Source of the DNA: CAZJCK01 sp964544635
GTDB taxonomy: Bacteria; Zixibacteria; MSB-5A5; GN15; FEB-12
Assembly (NCBI GenBank): GCA_964544635.1
Contig: CAZJCK010000027.1
Coordinates: 1-43,956, forward strand
Direction of reading: 5' to 3'
Length of the DNA stretch: 43,956 bases
Below the pieces are notes generated by a model. That model worked only from the letters and a program-made list of their open reading frames with translations, had not been told where the DNA came from and ran no database searches. The position numbers and the translations under genes are program-made. This document shows positions 32,549 to 39,707 of the stretch, in pieces (position 1 is the first letter of the stretch; every line of letters begins with the position of its first letter).

Positions 32549-33299
32549 TATAGGCAACACCAACATCGTGATCGGCCTGTACCGCGATGTTCGCCTGAAA
32601 GATCATATCCGCCTGGCCACCCGTCAGCACATGACGGCCGACGAAGCCGGCCTGCTGGTCAGCCAGTTCCTGGCCAACATGAAGGTGCAAAACGAAGAGG
32701 TCGACCATGTCGTCATCGGCTCGGTGGTACCGTGGGCTACACCGATGTTCGCACAGGTGGCACAGCGCTATTTCGGCTGCATACCGACGATTGTCAGTCA
32801 CGATATCAACCTGCCGATCGAGATCGATATCGAGCGCCCGGCCGAACTGGGCGCCGACCGCATCGCCAATGCCGTGGCCGGCTATAAAAAGTTCGGCGGC
32901 CCGGTGATCATTGTCGATTTCGGCACTGCAACCACGTTCGATGTCGTGGATGGCGACGGACGGTACATTGGCGGTGTGATCCTCCCCGGCCCGCATACCG
33001 CCATGGCGGAACTGGCACGCAAGGCGGCCCGGTTGTTCCAGGTGCGCATCGAGCCACCGGATCACGTCATTGGCCGGTCGACCCAGGCGGCGCTGCAATC
33101 GGGGATGTTTTATGGCACCGTGGCGCAGACCGACGTACTGCTCGAGCAGATTATTGAGGAGGGTAACTTCAAGGGCGCCACTATCGTGGCAACCGGCGGC
33201 CTGGCCCCGGAGATCCAGAAGCACTCGCGCCACATGAAGCTGATTGAGCCGACGCTTACGCTGGATGGTTTGCGCTTGATCGAGGAAGCCAATTCATGA
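32532..33299 (+). CDS. coaX: type III pantothenate kinase
   Basis: 255 residues; ATG with GGAGG 5 nt upstream, overlapping the TM2 gene by 17 bp. ASKHA fold with the CoaX marks: MLLAVDIGNTNIVIGL (ATP phosphate loop 1), GADRIANAVAGY, IIVDFGTATTFDVVDGDGRYIGGVILPG (phosphate loop 2 and catalytic Asp) and IVATGGLAPEI. It catalyses the first step of coenzyme A synthesis, pantothenate phosphorylation. It does not use the CoaA fold and is normally not inhibited by CoA. The ATGA overlap with the next gene implies coupling. Confidence 0.97.
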   Translation: MLLAVDIGNTNIVIGLYRDVRLKDHIRLATRQHMTADEAGLLVSQFLANMKVQNEEVDHVVIGSVVPWATPMFAQVAQRYFGCIPTIVSHDINLPIEIDIERPAELGADRIANAVAGYKKFGGPVIIVDFGTATTFDVVDGDGRYIGGVILPGPHTAMAELARKAARLFQVRIEPPDHVIGRSTQAALQSGMFYGTVAQTDVLLEQIIEEGNFKGATIVATGGLAPEIQKHSRHMKLIEPTLTLDGLRLIEEANS

Positions 33300-33571
33300 G
33301 CGGCGCCTTCGTCGGTCATCTGCTGGCTAACCTGAACAATTATGCCTTCGGCTTGATGGGCGTAATGCTGCTCTTGTTCCTCATTGTGATGCTCGGGCCG
33401 GTTGTTCCCGCCGCTTATGCAACCAATCCGCTCTGGGCGCCGTTTAAGCGGATAGCCGATTACATCCTGGAACCGGACAGGTCGAACAAGATTGCACGAC
33501 GCTTCCTGTATGTGACTCTGGCGCTGGAGGCGGTGTTTATCTTTGTCTACGAGGCGCTGCACCGGTTGTAG
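33296..33571 (+). CDS. small membrane protein of unknown function
   Basis: 91 residues; ATG overlaps the coaX stop (ATGA). Two predicted membrane helices (YAFGLMGVMLLLFLIVMLGPVV and FLYVTLALEAVFIFVYEAL) joined by a basic loop. I do not recognise a family. Its tight coupling to coaX suggests only a shared transcript. Confidence 0.75.
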   Translation: MSGAFVGHLLANLNNYAFGLMGVMLLLFLIVMLGPVVPAAYATNPLWAPFKRIADYILEPDRSNKIARRFLYVTLALEAVFIFVYEALHRL

Positions 33572-33633
33572 TCGGCCGCGCGTCGCCGTAAGCGACACAT
33601 ACGTACGTTTATTCACAGACAGAGGATATGTAT

Positions 33634-34530
33634 ATGAAATGGTTTATCGGCCTGGTGGTCGCGATCGCAGTCATTGTCACGGCAGCTTACTTCATCGGGG
33701 CATCGCTGCCGCGCGAGCATGAAGCCTCCGGGTCGCGCACCTACGACATCTCGCAGGAAAAACTCTGGACGATCATCACCAATGTCGAGCTCTACCCGCA
33801 CTGGCGCAGTAACGTAACGAATGTGCGGAGCCGTTCGGTCGAGGGTGATGTGCTGTCGTGGAAAGAAACGTATGAGAGCGGCGATGTCCTGCCGTTTATC
33901 GTGGCATCGAGCGACTCGATCTCGGAATGGGTGGTGCGGATCGACGATACCGATCTGCCGTTCGGCGGCACCTGGACCTACCGGCTGGATACCGTCGAAG
34001 GCGGCACCGAGGTGACGATTTCGGAAGCGGGGTATGTCGACAACGCCTTCATACGGCTGCTGGCGTCGGTCTTTCTCAATCCGAAGGCGACGGTGCAGCA
34101 GTTTCTCATCGATCTCGAGGATCCGGTGGCGGCGCTCAATCAGCCGATCAACCGTATCGGCTGGCTGACCGGCACCTGGTCGACCGAGCGCGGCGACTTC
34201 GAGCGCTGGCGGCGCGCCACCGACACCAGCTACACGGGGACAGGCTTCGGTATCAGTAACAGCGGCGACACCGTCGTACGCGAATCGCTGATGATACGCT
34301 CGAAAGATGATACCTTGATTTATGTTGCCGATGTCCCGCACAACCCGGCGCCGATAGAGTTCCGGATGACGGCTATCAACGACAGCATGGTGGTATTTGC
34401 CAATCCCGAGCACGACTTTCCGCAGAAGATAGAGTATTACCTGACCGACGACAGCGCCGTTACGGCCATCGTTACCGGCCGGCGTAAAGGCGAACGGTCG
34501 GCCTTCCGTCTGAACTTCAAACGACAGTGA
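33634..34530 (+). CDS. membrane-anchored SRPBCC (polyketide-cyclase-like) domain fused to DUF6265-like domain
   Basis: 298 residues from the ATG at 33634, which is 8 nt from GAGG; the ATG two codons earlier is too close. N-terminal anchor or signal (FIGLVVAIAVIVTAAYFIG). Residues about 35-170: START-type ligand-binding fold (YDISQEKLWTIITNVELYPHWRSNVTNVR, GGTWTYRLDTVEGGTEVTISE). Residues about 175-298: a DUF6265-like beta domain (GWLTGTWSTERGDFERWRRATD, FANPEHDFPQKIEYYL, the family signature). Both halves are predicted to hold small hydrophobic ligands; no catalytic residues can be named. First of three genes with related folds on the same strand. Confidence 0.8.
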   Translation: MKWFIGLVVAIAVIVTAAYFIGASLPREHEASGSRTYDISQEKLWTIITNVELYPHWRSNVTNVRSRSVEGDVLSWKETYESGDVLPFIVASSDSISEWVVRIDDTDLPFGGTWTYRLDTVEGGTEVTISEAGYVDNAFIRLLASVFLNPKATVQQFLIDLEDPVAALNQPINRIGWLTGTWSTERGDFERWRRATDTSYTGTGFGISNSGDTVVRESLMIRSKDDTLIYVADVPHNPAPIEFRMTAINDSMVVFANPEHDFPQKIEYYLTDDSAVTAIVTGRRKGERSAFRLNFKRQ

Positions 34531-34551
34531 CCCAACCGAAAGGACCACTGC

Positions 34552-35034
34552 ATGAGCACGAACGAACAGATAGCGTTCCTGATCGGCTTCAATAGCGGGG
34601 CCATACACCGGGCAATCGACGACATCACTGATGAGGAGCCACTGGTGCGCGGCGCCGACAACTCGTCGCATATCCGCTGGCTGACCGGCCATCTCACCGA
34701 AAGTATGCACTATTTGCTGACGTCGCTGGGTGGGTCGTACGACCTCCCGAAGTCGTTCGGCGATGCCTTCAAGACGGGCAGGGAGGCCTCCCAAAATGCC
34801 GACGAGTATCCGTCGATGGACGAACTCCGCACTACCTTGTTTGAACTGAGAAAAGCACTGCAGGATCATGTGCTGAAAGTCCCCGACGATGTTTGGGCCG
34901 AGCCGGCTGGTGAGCAGTCGATGTTTCCGAACAAGGCGGCGATGGCGATGTTTTTCTGCCAGCACGACTTCTATCACCTTGGCCAGATGGTGACAATCCG
35001 CCGCGCCATCGGCCGCGAGCGGCCATTCGGATAA
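34552..35034 (+). CDS. DinB-family four-helix protein
   Basis: 160 residues; ATG with AAAGGA upstream, 21 bp after the preceding gene. Four-helix DinB/YfiT-like pattern with His in SSHIRWLTGHLTESMHYLL and in FFCQHDFYHLGQMVTIRRAIG, the positions that bind one metal ion in the family. DinB-superfamily proteins include thiol-S-transferases using bacillithiol or mycothiol. That is notable given the BshB-like gene at 16945-17703, but distance makes the link speculative. Same strand and tight spacing as the SRPBCC genes on both sides. Confidence 0.85.
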   Translation: MSTNEQIAFLIGFNSGAIHRAIDDITDEEPLVRGADNSSHIRWLTGHLTESMHYLLTSLGGSYDLPKSFGDAFKTGREASQNADEYPSMDELRTTLFELRKALQDHVLKVPDDVWAEPAGEQSMFPNKAAMAMFFCQHDFYHLGQMVTIRRAIGRERPFG

Positions 35035-35056
35035 TCGAACATGAGGAATGCGAGCG

Positions 35057-35905
35057 ATGCAACCCAACCAATCGACTTTCACAATGCGGCACTGTCTTGT
35101 CGCGGCACTGTTGTGCCTGTTGGTAAGCGGCGCGACCGCTGATGAGGCACCCGTGAAAACCGAGCACTTCATGGTCGTTCTGGACGGTACCCGCGAGGGC
35201 TGGCCCGAGAACATGACCGAGACCGAGCTGGAGGCGATGCAGAGGCACTATGTGTATCTGCGAAACCTCATGTATGAAGGAAAGATGCTCCTGGCCGGGC
35301 CGGCCTTCGGCCTCGGCGGTATCGTCGTGCTCAATGCTGCCGACGAAGCCGAGGCGCGCCGGATCATGGACAACGAACCGTCAGTGACCGCCGGTGTGCA
35401 TACCTACCGCCTGTTTCCGTTCGTCGCCTCGCTCGTGCACGGTCGCGACAAGTTGCCCGAGCCGATTGCCGACCAGCGGATCGACAAATCGGTGACGGTC
35501 AATGCCACTTTGGGCGATGTCTGGAACGCCTTTACTACCGAGGACGGCCTCGAGCAGTTCATGGGGATCAACAGCACGATCGAGTTGCGTCCTGGGGGAC
35601 GGTATGAATGGTACTTTGTCGACGACGCGCCGTTCGGCCGGCGCGGCGGTGAAGGCTGCCGGGTGCTGTCGTATCTGCCGCAGACGATGCTCTCGTTCAC
35701 CTGGAACGCGCCGCCGCAGTTCGAAAAACTGCGACCCTACCGTACCTGGGTGGTCTTGACATTCGAGGAGCGCGACGACGGCACCATTGCGGTCAAGCTG
35801 TCGCATCTTGGCTGGGGAGAGGGTGATGACTGGCGGCAGGTGTACGAATATTTCGATTCAGCCTGGGAGCAAGTACTCGGCGCGCTGAAGAAGCAGTTCG
35901 GTTAA
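35057..35905 (+). CDS. secreted YCII-related domain fused to AHSA1/CalC-type SRPBCC domain
   Basis: 282 residues from the ATG at 35057 (GAGGA 9 nt upstream; an ATG three codons earlier directly abuts that site). Signal peptide HCLVAALLCLLVSGATADE. Residues about 35-125: YCII-related ferredoxin-like fold (TEHFMVVLDGTREGWP, YVYLRNLMYEGKMLLAGPAF, ADEAEARRIMDNEPSV). Residues about 145-280: SRPBCC of the AHSA1 type (KSVTVNATLGDVWNAFTTEDGLEQFMG, PGGRYEWYF, LSFTWNAPPQF, VKLSHLGWGEGDDW). Fusing these two small-molecule folds and exporting the product is unusual. The stop codon overlaps that of the opposing MFS gene in TTAA. Function unknown. Confidence 0.82.
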   Translation: MQPNQSTFTMRHCLVAALLCLLVSGATADEAPVKTEHFMVVLDGTREGWPENMTETELEAMQRHYVYLRNLMYEGKMLLAGPAFGLGGIVVLNAADEAEARRIMDNEPSVTAGVHTYRLFPFVASLVHGRDKLPEPIADQRIDKSVTVNATLGDVWNAFTTEDGLEQFMGINSTIELRPGGRYEWYFVDDAPFGRRGGEGCRVLSYLPQTMLSFTWNAPPQFEKLRPYRTWVVLTFEERDDGTIAVKLSHLGWGEGDDWRQVYEYFDSAWEQVLGALKKQFG

Positions 35906-37098
35906 TTTGATCGTGGGCTGAGGCGCCTGGCGAGCAGCCAGACCACGAACAGGCCGCCGATGCCAAGCAACAGGTAGCCGGCATAGCCAAACGTTTGGGC
36001 GATGTCGGTTCTTTCTATGAGCGGCGCCGTCAGGATGGGAGAAACGAACTGGCCGGCGAACACCGATGCCGTCACACCGCTGACCAGCCGTCCGCGCATC
36101 TGCTGCGGCGCAATCGACAACATCCACAAGTTGTAGGTCGGCATCATCAGCCCCATACCGAGACCGGTGGTGACGGTTGCAGCGAAGACTATCCACAGTT
36201 CACTTGCCTGCGACATGATCGTGTAGCCGACCGCCATCGACAGTTGCACGACAATGGTCAGGGCAATGAACGATAAGTGGTGGCGCAGTTTACCGAACGC
36301 CAAAGACATACCCGACGCAATGAACGTCAGCGAGGCGATGGCCAGGCCGACAGTCGTGCCGGTGGCGCCGAAGTTTGCCTCCAGGAAGAAAGGCAGTTGT
36401 ACCGGCACCATGTAAAAGATGGCCATACCGATGAAAGTGAGGGCATAGATGAGAACCGCGAGACCGGGGCGGAAGGTTACGTCCGGGCGTGGAGGCTGTC
36501 TCCGGTTTGGGCGCGTCGTACGATCCGGTTCGTAAATCGATGTGACAACCAGCGGCACGATGACCAGCGATAAGAGATAGATAGCGAACGGGGCCCGCCA
36601 GTGCAGGTCGGCGAGGATACCACCCAGGACGAGAAAGATCACCCCCCCCAGTCCCATGAACGCCGCCTGGTAACCGACCAGGCCCTCGCGTTCGTCGCCG
36701 GAATAGTAGTCGCCGATGAGCGTGGTGGCGGTGGTCATACTGCCGGCCACCGCCAGGCCGAGCACGGCGCGGCCGACGAGGATGGTCGCGAGCGAGTCGA
36801 GAACCAGCCCCGAGCCGCCGCCGACAGCGTAGAGAATGACCGAGAAGAGCATGAGCCGTTTGCGGCCGAAACGATCGACAATCCAGCCGGCGAATGGCGC
36901 CAGGACGGCGATGAAGATGGCCGGCATGGTGAGGACCAGTTTGACGAGGACATCGACATGCTCGCTGTCGGCGAAGACATGGGCCATGTCGGGCAGCGAC
37001 GGTGAGATGGTGGCACCCGACATGATCGTGAGAGCGCTGACTGCCAGCAGCGTGAATTTACGCAGGCCGGGATGTGGGTGCGGGTGTTCGTTCGCCAT
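35902..37098 (-). CDS. major facilitator superfamily transporter
   Basis: 398 residues, about 12 membrane helices. The MFS motif A is present between helices 2 and 3 (GWIVDRFGRKRLMLF) and a motif-C-like GLGGVIFLVLGGILAD lies in helix 5. Size and drug-efflux-like layout (DHA1 type, His-rich N-terminus NEHPHPHPG) suggest export of a small molecule. Substrate cannot be read. No Shine-Dalgarno is evident before the ATG. It converges with the YCII-SRPBCC gene; both stop codons share TTAA. Confidence 0.93.
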   Translation of the reverse strand: MANEHPHPHPGLRKFTLLAVSALTIMSGATISPSLPDMAHVFADSEHVDVLVKLVLTMPAIFIAVLAPFAGWIVDRFGRKRLMLFSVILYAVGGGSGLVLDSLATILVGRAVLGLAVAGSMTTATTLIGDYYSGDEREGLVGYQAAFMGLGGVIFLVLGGILADLHWRAPFAIYLLSLVIVPLVVTSIYEPDRTTRPNRRQPPRPDVTFRPGLAVLIYALTFIGMAIFYMVPVQLPFFLEANFGATGTTVGLAIASLTFIASGMSLAFGKLRHHLSFIALTIVVQLSMAVGYTIMSQASELWIVFAATVTTGLGMGLMMPTYNLWMLSIAPQQMRGRLVSGVTASVFAGQFVSPILTAPLIERTDIAQTFGYAGYLLLGIGGLFVVWLLARRLSPRSN

Positions 37099-37203
37099 AG
37101 CGTTTCAGGCTACGGTGGAATACGGGTCGGCGCCAGTAGAATGTTGACGTCCATGGTAATGGCAAAGAGGCGGCAAAGTGTGATGAACGTTGCAACCAAT
37201 CCG

Positions 37204-37222
37204 GGTGCTGCATTGCAGCACC
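37204..37222 (-). terminator. hairpin after Nudix gene (weak terminator)
   Basis: GGTGCTGC (37204-37211) and GCAGCACC (37215-37222) form a perfect 8-bp stem with a 3-nt loop, 4 nt after the Nudix stop on the minus strand. There is no T tract, so it may only slow polymerase or protect the RNA end. Confidence 0.4.
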
Positions 37223-37225
37223 GTA

Positions 37226-37786
37226 CTACAATACTCTTTCCACCGCCCGGTGCAGTTGGGCGCGGTAATTCAAGCCACCCTTGCCGGTATCATACGCCAA
37301 CCGCTCGAACTCGTCAAAGTCGTCGAGCGACGCCAGGCGCACCTCGCGAATCTCATGCGTGTCGGTAAAGTTGAAATCGCCGCTCACGTACCGCGCCTTC
37401 AGAACAAACGAATTCCAGTCGATGATATCGTCCGGATCAGTCCGCTTGTAGAACTCGACATTGGTGATCATGAGAAACCGCTCGATCTCGATCTCGCAGC
37501 CGGTCTCTTCGTGCGCCTCACGTTTGGCGCCGTCCTCAATCGGCTCCCCCGGGTCACAGCCGCCTGATGGCGGGCGGTACAGCCCGGGTGGGTAGGGGTG
37601 CTTCGCCGTCACGATCAGCTGATCATCTTTGAAGATGTAGAGGGTGACATCGTGGCGTCGGCCGCGACGCTGTGTCGATCGGATGTAGGCATGCTCCTGA
37701 TCCGACAGCGGAATGCGGAACGACTCCCGCACCGGCTCGCCGTACTTCTCGATCATCGCCCACACCATGTCATCGGTTACGAACAT
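37226..37786 (-). CDS. Nudix hydrolase
   Basis: 186 residues; ATG with TGGAG upstream, 3 bp after the M24 peptidase stop, so translationally coupled to it. A complete Nudix box, G-x5-E-x7-RE-x2-EE-x-G, is present (PSGGCDPGEPIEDGAKREA then HEETGCEI). It is preceded by the metal-independent core VTLYIFKDDQLIVTAKHPYPPGLYRPP. Nudix enzymes hydrolyse nucleoside diphosphates linked to another moiety; the exact substrate cannot be predicted. The N-terminal 50 residues are not typical. Confidence 0.93.
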   Translation of the reverse strand: MFVTDDMVWAMIEKYGEPVRESFRIPLSDQEHAYIRSTQRRGRRHDVTLYIFKDDQLIVTAKHPYPPGLYRPPSGGCDPGEPIEDGAKREAHEETGCEIEIERFLMITNVEFYKRTDPDDIIDWNSFVLKARYVSGDFNFTDTHEIREVRLASLDDFDEFERLAYDTGKGGLNYRAQLHRAVERVL

Positions 37787-37789
37787 ATA

Positions 37790-38965
37790 TTACTCCAGCA
37801 GGGCGACGATCTCGTTCTGCAACGGCAGCGTGGTTACCTCGATCCCTTCGGGCGTTATCAAACAATCGATCTCGGTGCGGAAACCGCAGTCGTCCATATA
37901 TATCCCCGGCTCGATCGAGAATAAATGGCCGCGCTGCAACCGGCGTTTGTCCTCAGTTTCAAGGTTGTCGATATTCGGCCCGGTACCGTGCTCCGAAGTC
38001 GTAATCGAGTGCCCCGTACGATGCGTGAAGTACTCCCCGTAACCGGCCTCTTCGATAACCTGGCGGCAGGCGTCGTCGACCTGCGACCCGTATACCGGCT
38101 GGCTGTCGATCCGCTTGCGTACGTAATCGACCGCGGTATCGCGTGCGATTTTGATGATGTCGAACATCTCGACATACTTCGACGGTATCTCGCTTTTAGC
38201 GCCGGTGTACGCCATCCAGGTAATGTCGCCGTACACCGCCCGATCAATCTTCAGCCTGGCCCACAGGTCGATGAGCACCAGTTGGCCGTTCTTGATGGTG
38301 ACGGTGGCATCGACGGTCGGGCTGTAGTGCGGATTGCCGGCGTTGCCATCGACCGCGCAGGTCGGCGGCATGGCGGTCGTCATATCATATTCATCGAACT
38401 TCTGCAGAATGAACTGCTGGACGTCGTACTCCGAGATCTCACGACCATCCCGCAGAGATTTCGAAATAAACTCATGCGCCGCCGACTTTATTTCGATCAG
38501 GTTGCGGGCGGCCATACGGTGCGAGGCGATTTGCTCAACCTGCAGCCGTGAATCGAAATTGGCCACGAGATCGGCGGAGCTGACAATGTCGCAGCCGAAC
38601 GAGCGGATCAGTTCGATGGTGCCGGCATCGACCAGCCCGATATACGGCAGCCGTCCCATGGCTGAGTACTCCATGGCGACCCGTTTGTGCCGCGACATGA
38701 TCGCTTTGAGTTCACTCTCGAGCTGCTTGTAGCCGGAATACGGCCGCATCTCTCCCGGCAGACCGTGATACTTGTCGCGCTCGATGGCATGCACCATGCC
38801 GATCGGATCTCCCTCGGCCGGGATCCAGTAAAACGAGCGGCGGGTGACAATGCCTTTCAGGCGCAGCATTTCGACGGCGATATTGTTGCGGGCGTGGAAA
38901 TCGGCCAGCAGCCAGCCGTCCAGATCATGTTCGTTGAGATAAGCCTGTATTTCGGTGATGTTCAT
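37790..38965 (-). CDS. M24 family metallopeptidase (Xaa-Pro aminopeptidase/creatinase-like)
   Basis: 391 residues from the ATG at 38963-38965 (GAGGA 8 nt upstream; the longer frame to 39205 runs across the divergent gene's promoter). N-terminal creatinase-like domain (YLNEHDLDGWLLADFHARNNIAVEML). The pita-bread catalytic domain has all five metal ligands in order: Asp in LVLIDLWARL, Asp in VYGDITWM, His in TGHSITTSEHGTGPNID, Glu in FSIEPGIY and Glu in GFRTEIDCLI. It should be an active metal-dependent aminopeptidase or prolidase, cytoplasmic. The divergent P-loop gene starts 118 bp away. A Nudix gene follows at 3 bp. Confidence 0.94.
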   Translation of the reverse strand: MNITEIQAYLNEHDLDGWLLADFHARNNIAVEMLRLKGIVTRRSFYWIPAEGDPIGMVHAIERDKYHGLPGEMRPYSGYKQLESELKAIMSRHKRVAMEYSAMGRLPYIGLVDAGTIELIRSFGCDIVSSADLVANFDSRLQVEQIASHRMAARNLIEIKSAAHEFISKSLRDGREISEYDVQQFILQKFDEYDMTTAMPPTCAVDGNAGNPHYSPTVDATVTIKNGQLVLIDLWARLKIDRAVYGDITWMAYTGAKSEIPSKYVEMFDIIKIARDTAVDYVRKRIDSQPVYGSQVDDACRQVIEEAGYGEYFTHRTGHSITTSEHGTGPNIDNLETEDKRRLQRGHLFSIEPGIYMDDCGFRTEIDCLITPEGIEVTTLPLQNEIVALLE

Positions 38966-39048
38966 GGCTCGAATCCTCGTGCTTGATGGTCGTTTTGCGA
39001 GTATAACAGGTAGATGTTCATGGCAAAACGGCAAATATATCGAAACGG

Positions 39049-39077
39049 TTGCCCCGCCGCACTGCGGCGCGCATATT
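39049..39077 (+). promoter_or_regulatory. promoter of P-loop ATPase gene, likely leaderless
   Basis: TTGCCC (39049-39054), 17-bp spacer, CATATT (39072-39077), then the ATG at 39084 after only 6 nt. No Shine-Dalgarno precedes the ATG. Confidence 0.55.
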
Positions 39078-39083
39078 AGGGTC

Positions 39084-39638
39084 ATGGCTTCGCTGCGTAT
39101 AGTCATTACCGGCGGCCCGGCGTCGGGCAAAACCGACTTTTTCGACCGACTCCGGCACGACCCGCGATTCGACCGCTTTGCCTTTTTCGACGAGGTGGCG
39201 CGCAAACTGCTCTCGGACGACCCGTCGCTGCGCAGCGATCGCAGCAGGTTTCACCGCCTGATCTATGCCGCCCAGACCGAACAGGAGGCCGCGCTCAGCA
39301 AAGACCGGCCGCTCATCACCGACCGCGGCAGCCTCGATGCCTACGCCTTTCACCCGGAACTGCTTGTTGAGCTGGGGACGAGTCGTGACGCCGAATATGC
39401 TCGCTACAGCCACGTGATCTACCTGCAGACCGCCGCCGCTCTCGGCGCCGATTACTACCGTCAGGACCAGGTCCGTACCGAGCCGCTCGATGACGTGCTC
39501 ACAATCGACGGTGCCACCCGCCGGGTATGGCAGGATCATCCCGGCTTTCGCGCGGTTGCGGCAATGCCCGATTTTGAAGAGAAGTTCAGCCGGTTCACGG
39601 ATGTTATGCTGGAGATCACGAACCGTGATGGTGGTTGA
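39084..39638 (+). CDS. P-loop ATP-binding protein (AAA_28/NadR-like)
   Basis: 184 residues from the ATG at 39084; the frame extends to 38955 through the promoter and over the start of the opposing M24 gene. Walker A is IVITGGPASGKTDFF at the N-terminus; FFDEVARKLL and LITDRGSLDAYAF follow, with a Walker-B-like ITDRG; VIYLQTAAALGADYYRQDQVR resembles the lid of small nucleoside or nicotinamide-riboside kinases. AAA_28 proteins are predicted kinases or NTPases of unknown substrate. Cytoplasmic; alone on its strand here. Confidence 0.85.
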   Translation: MASLRIVITGGPASGKTDFFDRLRHDPRFDRFAFFDEVARKLLSDDPSLRSDRSRFHRLIYAAQTEQEAALSKDRPLITDRGSLDAYAFHPELLVELGTSRDAEYARYSHVIYLQTAAALGADYYRQDQVRTEPLDDVLTIDGATRRVWQDHPGFRAVAAMPDFEEKFSRFTDVMLEITNRDGG

Positions 39639-39707
39639 CAAACCGACAATTGATACGTCTTTTCTGATATGCCGGGTAATTACACATTTACGGGGTAGCA
39701 AGATACG

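Noticed and set aside
33613..35214. 533-codon minus-strand open frame
   Set aside because: It runs across three recognisable plus-strand genes (SRPBCC-DUF6265, DinB, YCII) and has low-complexity Arg/Val/Gly composition typical of antisense frames.
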